Shown here: one piece after another, positions 8,671 through 17,862 of the stretch
How the letters are laid out: every line of letters begins with the position of its first letter
Position numbering within the stretch: the first letter of the stretch is position 1
NCBI GenBank assembly: GCA_038746745.1
Contig: JBCDKJ010000001.1
Location: forward strand, 1 to 64,000
Direction: 5' to 3'
DNA: 64,000 nt
Source: JANQIO01 sp038746745
Lineage (GTDB): Bacteria > Pseudomonadota > Gammaproteobacteria > Pseudomonadales > Halieaceae
The notes under the pieces: model-generated
Told to the model about the DNA's origin: nothing
The model's input: the letters and a program-made list of their open reading frames with translations, nothing else
Databases searched by the model: none
Program-made: the position numbers and the translations under genes

Positions 8671-9300
8671 GTGAGGACACGTATCAAGTTCTGCGGAATC
8701 ACGCGTTCTGACGACCTCGCTGTTGCGGCAGATGCCGGTGCTGACGCGGTCGGCCTGGTGTTTTATGAAGCCAGCCCCAGAGCGGTAACCAGAGAGCAGG
8801 CGGCAGCGTTGTTACGTCACAAACCCGCCTGGGTTACAGCAGTGGGATTGTTTGTGAATGCGGACGCAAAAGAGGTGCAAGCAACACTGGACGCAGTGCC
8901 GCTGGAATGCCTGCAGTTTCACGGCACAGAGAGTGCTGAGTACTGCGACCAGTTCGACGTCCCTTGGATGAAAGCGATCGCCGTCGCTCCGGATGAGAAC
9001 GTAGCAGAAAAGACGGCGGGGTACGCCACAGCGAGCGCTATTTTGCTGGATACCTTTAAGCCTGGCTTACCTGGCGGCACGGGTGAGCACTTTGACTGGT
9101 CGTTGATACCTGACAAGCTGCCTGTGCCACTGGTGCTCGCTGGAGGGTTGACACCGGATGACGTAGAGCAGGCCATCCGGACAGTCCGCCCCTATGCGGT
9201 AGACGTATCGGGTGGCATAGAGTCGTCGCCCGGTTGCAAGTCCGCAGAAAAGATGAAGCGTTTTGCTGCCGCGGTAAGGGCAGCAGACGCGGGTAACTAA
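8671..9300 (+). CDS. trpF: phosphoribosylanthranilate isomerase
   Basis: Third-step isomerase of tryptophan synthesis, a (beta/alpha)8 barrel. The protein begins VRTRIKFCGITR, so GTG 8671 is preferred (GTG 8668 is possible); the open frame runs further upstream into truA but without similarity to the family. The length of 209 residues is standard. The C-terminal VDVSGGIESSPGCKSAEKM region carries the phosphate-binding loop. It is separated from trpB by a 117-bp gap with its own promoter-like sequence. Confidence 0.96.
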   Translation: MRTRIKFCGITRSDDLAVAADAGADAVGLVFYEASPRAVTREQAAALLRHKPAWVTAVGLFVNADAKEVQATLDAVPLECLQFHGTESAEYCDQFDVPWMKAIAVAPDENVAEKTAGYATASAILLDTFKPGLPGGTGEHFDWSLIPDKLPVPLVLAGGLTPDDVEQAIRTVRPYAVDVSGGIESSPGCKSAEKMKRFAAAVRAADAGN

Positions 9301-9329
9301 TCGGCAGGTGGCAGTGTCGGCGTTTACGT

Positions 9330-9358
9330 CGAGACAGTTGATACCGAGACAGTTGATA
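9330..9358 (+). repeat. 15-bp tandem repeat upstream of trpB
   Basis: CGAGACAGTTGATA occurs twice, at 9330-9343 and 9345-9358, a 15-nt period. The second copy contains TTGATA, the candidate -35 element for trpB. It may be a pair of operator half-sites or a simple slippage duplication. Confidence 0.7.
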
Positions 9359-9383
9359 GCAAGACAAGTGGCGCCTCTATAAT
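9353..9383 (+). promoter_or_regulatory. putative trpB promoter
   Basis: TTGATA (9353-9358) and a perfect TATAAT (9378-9383) are separated by 19 bp, slightly longer than the usual 17, at 35 bp before the trpB start. It suggests that trpBA can be transcribed separately from trpF. Confidence 0.45.
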
Positions 9384-9417
9384 GCGCGCAGCCAGCAAGC
9401 AAGGAAGATAAGTACGC

Positions 9418-10635
9418 ATGAACCAGATCAGTACGGAAATTCTACAGGCCACTCCGGATGAGGCAGGGCGCTTTGGCGACTACGGCGGTCGTTATGTATC
9501 TGAGACGCTGATGGCCGCTCTGGACGACCTCGACAAGCTCTATAACAGACTGTCGGCAGATCCTGATTTCCAGCGTGAGTTTGACGAGGACCTGGCGCAC
9601 TACGTGGGCAGACCGTCGCCGCTGTATGAGGCCAAACGCTGGTCAGAGAAGCTAGGCGGCGCTCGCATCTTCTTCAAGCGTGAAGACCTTAATCACACCG
9701 GTGCTCATAAAGTGAACAATACTGTGGGGCAGGCGCTGTTGGCGAAGCATATGGGCAAGCAGCGGATTATCGCCGAGACAGGTGCGGGGCAGCATGGCGT
9801 GGCGTCAGCAACCATCTCTGCGCGGCTGGGTATGGAGTGCCATGTCTTTATGGGTGAAGAGGATGTGCACCGCCAGGCGTTGAATGTGTATCGCATGAAG
9901 CTGCTGGGGGCTGAGGTCGTGTCTGTCACCTCAGGTACCCGTACCCTGAAAGATGCCATGAACGAGGCTATGCGCGACTGGGTCACCAATGTCGATGACA
10001 CCTTCTATATTATCGGCACCGTTGCCGGCCCCGCTCCCTACCCAAGGCTGGTGCGCGACTTTCAAAGCGTCATAGGACGTGAAGCCCGCGCCCAGAGCCT
10101 CGCCATGACCGGCAAACTGCCGGGTGCACTGGTGGCCTGCGTTGGCGGCGGATCTAATGCTATTGGGCTGTTTTATCCCTTCCTCGCCGACGCTGGCGTT
10201 GAGATGTATGGGGTGGAAGCCGGCGGCCACGGTCTGGGAAGCGGCATGCATGCTGCGCCTTTATCAGCAGGCTCTCCGGGTGTGCTGCACGGCAACAAAA
10301 CCTATCTGATGCAGGACGAAGACGGCCAGATCATGCATACGCACTCGGTTTCTGCAGGTCTGGACTACCCGGGTGTAGGTCCTGAGCATTCCTGGTTGAA
10401 GGATATGGGTCGCGTGCAGTATGTCGCGGCAGACGACAAGGAAACCCTGGCTGCGTTTCACGACGTCACCCGAACAGAGGGCATCATGCCGGCCCTGGAG
10501 ACCGCGCATGCGCTGGCGTACACCGCAAGGCTTGCACCTACCATGAGCAAAGACCAGACCATCGTTGTTAATCTGTCTGGCCGGGGCGATAAGGACATTA
10601 ACACCGTTGCCCGCCTTGAAGGTATAGAGCTGTAG
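9418..10635 (+). CDS. trpB: tryptophan synthase beta subunit
   Basis: PLP enzyme that condenses indole with serine to tryptophan, in a channelled complex with TrpA. The 405-residue protein has the PLP lysine K98 in NHTGAHKVNNT, the GGGSNA phosphate-binding loop and the LSGRGDKD C-terminal motif. The ATG at 9418 has an AGGAAG ribosome site about 10 bases before it. trpA follows 11 bp downstream. Confidence 0.98.
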   Translation: MNQISTEILQATPDEAGRFGDYGGRYVSETLMAALDDLDKLYNRLSADPDFQREFDEDLAHYVGRPSPLYEAKRWSEKLGGARIFFKREDLNHTGAHKVNNTVGQALLAKHMGKQRIIAETGAGQHGVASATISARLGMECHVFMGEEDVHRQALNVYRMKLLGAEVVSVTSGTRTLKDAMNEAMRDWVTNVDDTFYIIGTVAGPAPYPRLVRDFQSVIGREARAQSLAMTGKLPGALVACVGGGSNAIGLFYPFLADAGVEMYGVEAGGHGLGSGMHAAPLSAGSPGVLHGNKTYLMQDEDGQIMHTHSVSAGLDYPGVGPEHSWLKDMGRVQYVAADDKETLAAFHDVTRTEGIMPALETAHALAYTARLAPTMSKDQTIVVNLSGRGDKDINTVARLEGIEL

Positions 10636-10646
10636 GAGGTTGATGG

Positions 10647-11507
10647 GTGAGTAACCCCAGTCGAATCGCACGGCGCTTTGCTGCCCTGGCAGCGGCAGGT
10701 CGCAAGGCGGTAATCCCCTATGTGGTCGCTGGCGATCCTATGGCAGATATCACAGTGCCGTTGATGCACAGTCTGGTCGAAGCGGGCGCTGACATCATCG
10801 AGCTGGGGGTACCCTTTTCGGATCCCATGGCGGAGGGGCCAGTAATTCAGCGCGGGCACGAGCGCGCGCTCGATCGCGGCGTGCGCTTGCGTGACGCGCT
10901 GGCTATGGTGGCGCAGTTTCGGCAGCAGGATAGTGATACCCCCGTATTACTGATGGGCTATGCCAACCCAGTGGTTGGGATGGGCTATGGCCGATTTGCG
11001 GATGCTGCCAAGGAGGCGGGACTCGATGCATTATTGACAGTCGATATGCCTCCGGAAGAGGTTGAAGCGCTTAATGTTGAACTGAAGCGCGTGCAGATCG
11101 ACAACATATTTCTGGTCGCGCCTACCACGCCCGATGAGCGTGTGGAAAAAATTACTGCCGTCGCAACGGGTTTCGTTTACTACGTTTCTCTCAAGGGCGT
11201 AACCGGTGCCGGTCATATGAATGCGACAGACGTCGCCGACCATGTCGAGGGCATCCGTCGTCATACCAGCCTGCCGGTCGCCGTCGGTTTTGGCATCAAG
11301 GACGCGGAATCTGCGGCGCGCGTTGCTGCGACTGCAGATGGCGTCGTTGTAGGTAGTGCGCTGGTTGAGCGGCTGGCTGATTGTGTTGCGTCAGGCGGCA
11401 GTACAGCAGACGTTCTTGAGAGTGCCAGAGGCCTGATAACCGACATCCGTAACGGTGTCGATGCGTTGGCACTTCACGATGAGATGGCTGGTGCAGCGAA
11501 CTCGTAA
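10647..11507 (+). CDS. trpA: tryptophan synthase alpha subunit
   Basis: Cleaves indole-3-glycerol phosphate to indole for TrpB. The 286 residues hold the usual catalytic-region sequence ELGVPFSDPMAEGPVIQ and the phosphate-binding VGFGIKD loop. GTG 10647 is chosen because a strong AGGAGG lies 7 bases upstream (10634-10639) and the N-terminus is conventional. It forms an operon with trpB. Confidence 0.97.
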   Translation: MSNPSRIARRFAALAAAGRKAVIPYVVAGDPMADITVPLMHSLVEAGADIIELGVPFSDPMAEGPVIQRGHERALDRGVRLRDALAMVAQFRQQDSDTPVLLMGYANPVVGMGYGRFADAAKEAGLDALLTVDMPPEEVEALNVELKRVQIDNIFLVAPTTPDERVEKITAVATGFVYYVSLKGVTGAGHMNATDVADHVEGIRRHTSLPVAVGFGIKDAESAARVAATADGVVVGSALVERLADCVASGGSTADVLESARGLITDIRNGVDALALHDEMAGAANS

Positions 11508-11566
11508 CACCGGGTTCGTCGTTGCGATACTTACAATAACAAAACGCGATTACGGAGCACGGGACT

Positions 11567-12442
11567 ATGAGCTGGTACGATAAAATCCTCCCATCAGGTG
11601 TTCGCAAGCAACCCGGTGAGCGACGCACAACCGTGCCTGAGGGCCTGTGGAAGAAGTGCGTGAAGTGCGAGGCCGTGCTCTATAAGCCCGATCTTGAACG
11701 CAATGGGGAGGTGTGTCCGAAGTGCGACCACCATATGCGCATTGGTGCCCGGCAGCGGCTAGATTTGTTTCTTGATGCAGAAGGCCGTGAGGAACTATTC
11801 ACTGACGTAGAGCCGATTGACCGGCTCAAATTTAAGGATACCAAGCGCTATAAAGACAGGCTGTCTGCAGCACAGAGAAATACCGGGGAAAAGGATGCGC
11901 TGATCGCAATGCGTGGCACCACGCGCGGCATTCCCCTAATCACTACGGTGTTTGACTTCAGCTTCCACGGCGGCTCCATGGGCTACGCGGTTGGCGAAAA
12001 GTTTACCCGTGCAGCAAATCTCGCCCTGGAAGAAGGCATTCCCCTGGTGTGCTTTTCGGCATCGGGTGGCGCAAGAATGCAGGAAGCACTGATCTCTCTG
12101 ATGCAAATGGCAAAAACCAGCGCGGTCTTGGAGCGAATGAAGCGCGCTGGCGTACCTTATATCTCGGTGATGACCGACCCCATTTACGGCGGTGTATCTG
12201 CCAGTCTGGCTCTGCTGGGCGACATTAATATAGCTGAGCCTGACGCCAGGGCAGGCTTCGCTGGCCCGAACGTGATTGAGCAGACTATTCGGCAAAAGCT
12301 GCCCAAGGGTTTTCAGCGCAGTGAATTCCTGTTGGAGCATGGTGCTATCGATATGATTGTTCACCGCAATGACATGGCAGATACCATTGCGCGGTTGCTT
12401 GCCAAGCTGACGCAGCAGACCGTGGTGGCTGAAGCCGGCTGA
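11567..12442 (+). CDS. accD: acetyl-CoA carboxylase carboxyltransferase beta subunit
   Basis: Beta half of the carboxyltransferase that makes malonyl-CoA, the first committed step of fatty-acid synthesis. A four-cysteine zinc ribbon is visible at C31, C34, C50 and C53, followed by the crotonase-like carboxyltransferase domain (FSASGGARMQEA). At 291 residues it is typical. Its last base is the first base of the folC ATG, as in the accD-folC-dedD-cvpA-purF order known from E. coli and Pseudomonas. Confidence 0.97.
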   Translation: MSWYDKILPSGVRKQPGERRTTVPEGLWKKCVKCEAVLYKPDLERNGEVCPKCDHHMRIGARQRLDLFLDAEGREELFTDVEPIDRLKFKDTKRYKDRLSAAQRNTGEKDALIAMRGTTRGIPLITTVFDFSFHGGSMGYAVGEKFTRAANLALEEGIPLVCFSASGGARMQEALISLMQMAKTSAVLERMKRAGVPYISVMTDPIYGGVSASLALLGDINIAEPDARAGFAGPNVIEQTIRQKLPKGFQRSEFLLEHGAIDMIVHRNDMADTIARLLAKLTQQTVVAEAG

Positions 12443-13698
12443 TGCCATTACGCAGTCTGCAGGACTGGTTAGAACATCTTCTTACCCTTCACCCCAGCGC
12501 GATTGAGCTCGGTCTCGAACGCGTGGCTGAAGTGGCCGACCGGCTGTACCTGCTCTCACCGCGGCCAACCGTGGTCACGGTGGCCGGTACCAATGGCAAA
12601 GGCACGACCACGGGTCTGCTGGAAGCGATAGCCTGCGACGCTAACCGGCGTGTAGGCACGTATACCTCGCCACACCTGCTGCGCTACAACGAGCGCATTC
12701 GAATTGACGGACTGCCCGTCGATGATATGAGGATTGTTGCGGCCTTCGAAGCTGTAGAGGCGAAGAGGGGTAGCATTCCTCTGACATATTTTGAATTTGG
12801 CACTCTTGCAGCGCTGCGGGTGTTTGCGGATCAATTACTTGATGTGATTATCCTGGAAGTTGGACTGGGCGGCCGACTGGATGCCACTAACATCGTGGAC
12901 CCGGATATAGCGATTATTACCAGCATCGCGCTGGACCATCAGGAGTGGCTCGGCAATGACCGGGAAACGATTGGTGCCGAAAAGGCAGGAATATTGCGGC
13001 AGGGGATCCCAGCGATCGTCGCTGACCGAGACCCCCCGGCCAGTGTCATTAAGCGCGCCACTGCCCTGGAGTGTGCGCTACAGCAGGTGCCCACCACGTT
13101 CTCTAACCCGATTGATAACGGCTTGCGCGCGGAAAATGTCTTTGCCGCCGTGAGCGCGGCCTCACTGTTGGGTATCGACCCGGGCGAGCGACTGGAACGG
13201 GTGCTGGCAACTGCCAGCATTCCCGGGCGTCTGCAGCAGCTGCAGGTGGCAGGGCGCTCTGTAATACTGGACGTAGCACATAATCCTGCTGCGGTTACGC
13301 ATCTTTGTCATTGGCTGCGTGAGCGAGGTCACACTGCCGCTACGGCGGTATTCGCTGCTCTATCTGACAAGGATGTCCATGCTATGATCGGGGCCTGCAA
13401 GGGTGTGTTTTCTCAATGGTTTATTACGGACTTGCCCGATGTGGAGCGCAGTCTTCCCGCAGCGGAGTTGGCAGCACAAGTAATGAGCGCTGGCGTTGAC
13501 GACGTAGTGGTATGCAGCAGCATGGGCCAGGCCTGGGAGCAGGCATCGGTCGTGAGGGGAGTGTATTCGGGGGCAGAAAATCTCCCGCAATCGACACATC
13601 CGCCAATAGTCGTGTTTGGCTCCTTTCATACGGTGGCGGCATTTATGTCGCTACCCGTCTGCGCGGAGACGATCGGTGAGAAATCAGTTCGACGCTGA
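12442..13698 (+). CDS. folC: folylpolyglutamate/dihydrofolate synthase
   Basis: Adds glutamate to dihydropteroate and to folates in an ATP-dependent reaction. The 418-residue protein shows the Mur-ligase P-loop GTNGKGTT near residue 50, the folate-binding YTSPHLLRYNERI segment and the VGLGGRLDATN motif. The start overlaps the accD stop by one base (TGATG), so translational coupling is likely. Confidence 0.96.
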   Translation: MPLRSLQDWLEHLLTLHPSAIELGLERVAEVADRLYLLSPRPTVVTVAGTNGKGTTTGLLEAIACDANRRVGTYTSPHLLRYNERIRIDGLPVDDMRIVAAFEAVEAKRGSIPLTYFEFGTLAALRVFADQLLDVIILEVGLGGRLDATNIVDPDIAIITSIALDHQEWLGNDRETIGAEKAGILRQGIPAIVADRDPPASVIKRATALECALQQVPTTFSNPIDNGLRAENVFAAVSAASLLGIDPGERLERVLATASIPGRLQQLQVAGRSVILDVAHNPAAVTHLCHWLRERGHTAATAVFAALSDKDVHAMIGACKGVFSQWFITDLPDVERSLPAAELAAQVMSAGVDDVVVCSSMGQAWEQASVVRGVYSGAENLPQSTHPPIVVFGSFHTVAAFMSLPVCAETIGEKSVRR

Positions 13699-13727
13699 TT
13701 GATTTTTAAGAAGCTTAAACAGGTTTT

Positions 13728-14474
13728 TTGAGAGCCTTGAACGATATTCTTAAGCAGCGTCTTGTGGGCGCGCTGGTACTGATTGCTCTGGGCGTTTTGT
13801 TCTGGCCAGTGATCTTCGTTGAGCCGGAGCGAGGTTCCCTGGATCGCAACAGTCAGATTGCACCGATGCCGCGACTGAACAGCGCAGATATTCCCGCGCC
13901 GCAGCCTCTGGATAACATCCCTTCCGTCGCCAGCGCCGATGCGCTGCGGGAGTCGGCTGCTCGCGATGAGGTGGGGGATGCCGTGGCTATCGGCAAGGCA
14001 AGCGATAGCAGTGCTCGCACTGACCCCAGGACTGCTGACGCTGATGCTGCCGAAATGCGTTCGGCAGATGCGGAGACGAGCAAGCATGCCGCCGCTGACA
14101 GCAAGCCGAAGATGTCGAAGGCAGCGGCATCTCCACCGGAGGCCGAGCCGGTTGTCGAGACGCAGACACCACCGCCAGCGGCCCGGGTTGCCAAAGCTGC
14201 GCCTCAGAGCCCTTCGCTTGATGAGCAGGGCATCCCCATCGCCTGGGTGTTGCAGGTGGCGTCTTTATCGACGCGAGACAAGGCCGATGCACTGACGGCG
14301 GAGCTGATTTCACAGGGTCATAAAGCCTATCATCGCGCTGTGCAGCGAAATGACGGCCTGCTATATCGAGTGTTTATCGGACCAGTATTTGAGCGAGAAA
14401 AGCTTAATTCGATTAAGCGAACAGTAGATGCTCGCTTGAACGTAAACACCATTATTACGCGTTACGTGCCGTGA
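13728..14474 (+). CDS. dedD: SPOR-domain protein, DedD type
   Basis: Inner-membrane cell-division accessory protein: SPOR domains bind denuded glycan strands at the septum. A membrane span is visible at about residues 11-31 after a short basic head, then a long Ala/Pro-rich periplasmic linker, then a C-terminal SPOR domain at about 168-247 (IAWVLQVASLSTRDKADALTAELI). Its place between folC and cvpA supports the DedD name. The start is uncertain: TTG at 13728 or TTG at 13737, neither with a good ribosome site. The stop overlaps the cvpA GTG by four bases. Confidence 0.85.
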   Translation: MRALNDILKQRLVGALVLIALGVLFWPVIFVEPERGSLDRNSQIAPMPRLNSADIPAPQPLDNIPSVASADALRESAARDEVGDAVAIGKASDSSARTDPRTADADAAEMRSADAETSKHAAADSKPKMSKAAASPPEAEPVVETQTPPPAARVAKAAPQSPSLDEQGIPIAWVLQVASLSTRDKADALTAELISQGHKAYHRAVQRNDGLLYRVFIGPVFEREKLNSIKRTVDARLNVNTIITRYVP

Positions 14475-14995
14475 ACGGACTGGACTGGACAATCCTGGCA
14501 ATCCTGGCGCTGTCAACGCTGATCAGTCTCAAACGTGGCTTTGTTAAGGAAGCGCTCTCCCTGTTAGCCTGGGTTGCAGCCTTCCTGGTATCTACAACAC
14601 TGGCCGGCCGGTTGAGTGCGGTGCTGGTGGACACTATCACCAATGACGCCTTTCGCCAGGCTACAGCCTACGTGATACTCTTTGCAGCAACCTTGATGCT
14701 GGGTTCTTTGCTCAATACCCTATTGGCACAGGTCATTCGAATGACCGGTCTCAGCGGCGCTGATCGCGTGCTGGGCACGGCTTTCGGTCTGGCGCGCGGG
14801 TTGGTTCTGGTTATGGTGATCGTGTTCGTAATGCAGTCGCTGCTAGAGTCAGATGAGCAGGCATTTATGCGCGACTCTCGCCTACTACCGCATCTCGTCA
14901 TGGTACAAGAATGGGCCCGCGATCGGCTGGATAGTCTTGATGGTGCCGACATGGCGGCAAAAGTGTCCCGCCTGAAAGCAGGATCGCAACAATAG
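14471..14995 (+). CDS. cvpA: CvpA family membrane protein
   Basis: Small inner-membrane protein with about four hydrophobic segments within 174 residues; known from E. coli for colicin V production and envelope robustness, with no defined enzymatic activity. The N-terminal LDWTILAILALSTLISLKRGFVKEALSL segment is characteristic. GTG 14471 overlaps the dedD stop (GTGA). It precedes purF, the conserved neighbour. Confidence 0.92.
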   Translation: MNGLDWTILAILALSTLISLKRGFVKEALSLLAWVAAFLVSTTLAGRLSAVLVDTITNDAFRQATAYVILFAATLMLGSLLNTLLAQVIRMTGLSGADRVLGTAFGLARGLVLVMVIVFVMQSLLESDEQAFMRDSRLLPHLVMVQEWARDRLDSLDGADMAAKVSRLKAGSQQ

Positions 14996-15107
14996 TTAAT
15001 ATACCGATGGCTGACCGGGTTTTATCAAGACAGCGCAGAACCGCAGCGGGCCTATGGGCTACGGTCGGGGGTGTGGTGCAACAGCAGGGCAAGGGGGTTC
15101 AGCCTCA

Positions 15108-16631
15108 ATGTGCGGATTAGTAGGGATTGTTGGCAAGTCCAGCGTAAACCAGGCTATCTACGATGCGCTGACGGTGTTGCAGCATCGAGGCCAGGATGCC
15201 GCCGGCATCATGACCTTCGCCGATGGCAACTTTCATCAGCGCAAAAGCGAGGGGCTGGTGCGAGACGTCTTCCGTCAGCACCACATGCAGCGGCTATATG
15301 GCACTATGGGGATTGGTCATGTTCGCTATCCCACCGCTGGTAGTTCAGGCCCGGCGCTGGCGCAACCCTTTTACGTCAACTCTCCCTACGGTATTGGACT
15401 GGGACATAACGGGAATCTGACTAACTCCGAGGAGCTATCCGAGGAGCTTTATCAAACCGACCTGCGCCACCTCAACACAGACTCAGATTCCGAACTGTTG
15501 TTAAACGTGTTTGCTCATGAGCTGCAGAAGCAGGGAAAGCTGCGCCCTGAGGCCGAAGAAGTTTTTACGGCGGTGGCCGGAGTACACCGTCGCTGCCGGG
15601 GCGGCTACGCGGCAATTGCAATGATTGCAGACTATGGCCTGGTCGGATTCCGTGACCCACACGGCATTCGCCCCTTGGTCGTCGGTAAGCGGGTTACCGA
15701 TGCAGGTAAGGAGTATATGCTCGCATCTGAAAGCGTGGCCCTGGACGTCCTTGGTTTTACCATGATCGGCGACGTTAACGCAGGTGAAGCCGTATACATC
15801 ACCCGTGAGGGCGCCATGTACACGCGCCGATGTGCAGAGAACACCTCTCTGCGACCCTGTATTTTTGAACATGTTTACTTCTCGCGGCCCGACTCCATGA
15901 TCGATGGGATATCGGTGTACAAGACGCGCATGCGACAAGGCGAGTATCTTGCGCGCAAAGTGCTGTCTGAACGCCCGGACCACGACATCGATGTTGTTAT
16001 TCCCATCCCCGACACCAGCCGTATTGCCGCGCAATCCATGGCCGGTGTGCTGGGAGTCAAGTTTCGCGAGGGTTTGATGAAGAATCGGTACATAGGCCGC
16101 ACCTTCATCATGCCCGGTCAAAACCAGCGTAAGAAATCCGTACGTCAGAAGCTGAATGCGATACCGCTGGAGTTCAAAGGCAAGAATGTCATGCTGGTAG
16201 ATGATTCCATCGTCCGCGGAACAACCTGCCGGCAGATTGTTGAAATGGCGAGAGAGGCGGGTGCGAATAAAGTCTATTTTGCCTCCGCGGCCCCGCCTGT
16301 ACGCTATCCCAACGTGTATGGAATCGATATGCCCTCAGCGGCAGAACTGGTTGCCCACGGGCGTAACGAGGACGAGGTTTGTGAGCTGATTGGTGCAGAC
16401 TGGCTCATTTACCAGGACATTGACGATCTGATTGCCAGCAGCCGTGAGGGCAACCCGGAGGTCAGTGACTTTGAGTGCTCGGTGTTTGACGGTCGTTACA
16501 TCACGGGCGATGTGGACCAGGGTTATCTGGATCGCGTAGAAGCATTACGTAATGATGATGCACAAACGCAACGTCGCCAGGCCTCTCGAGAGGAGGGCGC
16601 TGTGATTGGTCTTCATAACGAGGTCTCTTAA
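15108..16631 (+). CDS. purF: amidophosphoribosyltransferase
   Basis: First enzyme of purine synthesis: transfers glutamine amide nitrogen to PRPP. ATG 15108 is the only sensible start because the next codon is the catalytic cysteine (MCGLVGIVG), exposed after Met removal; the open frame upstream would hide it. The N-terminal Ntn glutaminase domain covers about residues 2-235, and the PRPP-binding motif MLVDDSIVRGTTCR lies near residue 363. A length of 507 residues is normal. Confidence 0.98.
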   Translation: MCGLVGIVGKSSVNQAIYDALTVLQHRGQDAAGIMTFADGNFHQRKSEGLVRDVFRQHHMQRLYGTMGIGHVRYPTAGSSGPALAQPFYVNSPYGIGLGHNGNLTNSEELSEELYQTDLRHLNTDSDSELLLNVFAHELQKQGKLRPEAEEVFTAVAGVHRRCRGGYAAIAMIADYGLVGFRDPHGIRPLVVGKRVTDAGKEYMLASESVALDVLGFTMIGDVNAGEAVYITREGAMYTRRCAENTSLRPCIFEHVYFSRPDSMIDGISVYKTRMRQGEYLARKVLSERPDHDIDVVIPIPDTSRIAAQSMAGVLGVKFREGLMKNRYIGRTFIMPGQNQRKKSVRQKLNAIPLEFKGKNVMLVDDSIVRGTTCRQIVEMAREAGANKVYFASAAPPVRYPNVYGIDMPSAAELVAHGRNEDEVCELIGADWLIYQDIDDLIASSREGNPEVSDFECSVFDGRYITGDVDQGYLDRVEALRNDDAQTQRRQASREEGAVIGLHNEVS

Positions 16632-16662
16632 GGCCCGTTCACATCAGGCAGAACCAAGCACT

Positions 16663-17862
16663 ATGAGCAGAGATACTGAGGGCGCCCTGGTGGGCGCAGG
16701 CCTTGATACGCTGGCGGTCAGAGCCGGCCAGAAACGCAGCGCTGAGAGCGAGCACGCCGAGCCGATCTTCCTCACCTCAAGCTACGTCTTTGATGACGCT
16801 GCTGACGCCGCGGCGCGTTTCTCCGGTGAAGCGGAGGGCAATGTTTACTCGCGCTATACCAACCCTACCGTACGTGTATTTGAACAGCGAATTGCTGCGC
16901 TGGAAGGTGCAGAGGAGGGCGTAGCCACCTCATCTGGGATGTCTGCCGTATTAAGCCTGTGTATGGCACTGTTAACCGCTGGAGATCACATCGTCTGCTC
17001 ACGCAGCGTGTTCGGTACGACCACCGTTCTGTTTAACAAATATCTTTCACGGTTCGGAATTGGCGTCACCTTTGTGGACCCAACCAACCTCGAAGCATGG
17101 TCTGCGGCGGTTCAGCCGAGTACACGCCTGCTGTTTTTGGAGACACCATCCAACCCGCTGTCTGAGATTGCGGATATTGCCGCACTGGCTGAGATGGCTA
17201 ATAACGCGGGAGCATTGCTGGCGGTAGACAACTGCTTTTGCACGCCTGCGCTGCAGACACCATTGGCACTCGGTGCCCACATCGTGACGCACTCTGCTAC
17301 CAAGTACCTCGATGGGCAGGGACGCTGTATAGGCGGCGCCGTGGTGGGTGATAAGTCTCATATCGATGAGATTGTCGGCTTCCTGCGCTCGGCCGGTCCG
17401 ACCATGAGCGCTTTTAACGCCTGGGTATTCCTAAAGGGGCTAGAAACACTGCGACTGCGCATGGATGCTCACAGCGCCAACGCGATGCAGGTAGCCCGGT
17501 GGCTGGAAACACAAAGCGCAGTTGAAAGAGTGTTCTATGCTGGTCTCGAGCACCACCCTGGCCACGCTCTCGCGGCTAAACAGCAGCGTGGTTTCGGCGG
17601 CGTGCTAGCCTTTCGTGTGCACGGTGGCCGCGAGCAGGCCTGGCGGCTCATCGACAACACACGTTTGATGTCGCTGACAGCAAACCTTGGCGATGCAAAG
17701 ACGACCATCGTACATCCCGCCACCACTACCCACGGGCGCCTGAGCGATGCTGAAAAATCAGAGTCGGGAATTACCGAAAATCTTATCCGTGTTGCAGTTG
17801 GCCTGGAATCAGTAGAGGACATCACGGCAGATCTGGCGCGGGGCCTGGAGGTGATCGCGTGA
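16663..17862 (+). CDS. metZ: O-succinylhomoserine sulfhydrylase
   Basis: PLP enzyme of the Cys/Met metabolism family that makes homocysteine directly from O-succinylhomoserine and sulfide. The PLP lysine is K214 in HSATKYLDGQGR. The 399-residue length and its position right after purF are as in Pseudomonas, which favours MetZ over MetB or MetC. ATG 16663 gives the usual N-terminus; the open frame continues 19 codons upstream into the purF end. It overlaps the next gene by four bases. Confidence 0.93.
   Translation: MSRDTEGALVGAGLDTLAVRAGQKRSAESEHAEPIFLTSSYVFDDAADAAARFSGEAEGNVYSRYTNPTVRVFEQRIAALEGAEEGVATSSGMSAVLSLCMALLTAGDHIVCSRSVFGTTTVLFNKYLSRFGIGVTFVDPTNLEAWSAAVQPSTRLLFLETPSNPLSEIADIAALAEMANNAGALLAVDNCFCTPALQTPLALGAHIVTHSATKYLDGQGRCIGGAVVGDKSHIDEIVGFLRSAGPTMSAFNAWVFLKGLETLRLRMDAHSANAMQVARWLETQSAVERVFYAGLEHHPGHALAAKQQRGFGGVLAFRVHGGREQAWRLIDNTRLMSLTANLGDAKTTIVHPATTTHGRLSDAEKSESGITENLIRVAVGLESVEDITADLARGLEVIA

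Noticed and set aside
15054..15107. Longer purF start
   Set aside because: PurF needs its catalytic cysteine right after the initiator Met; only ATG 15108 gives this.
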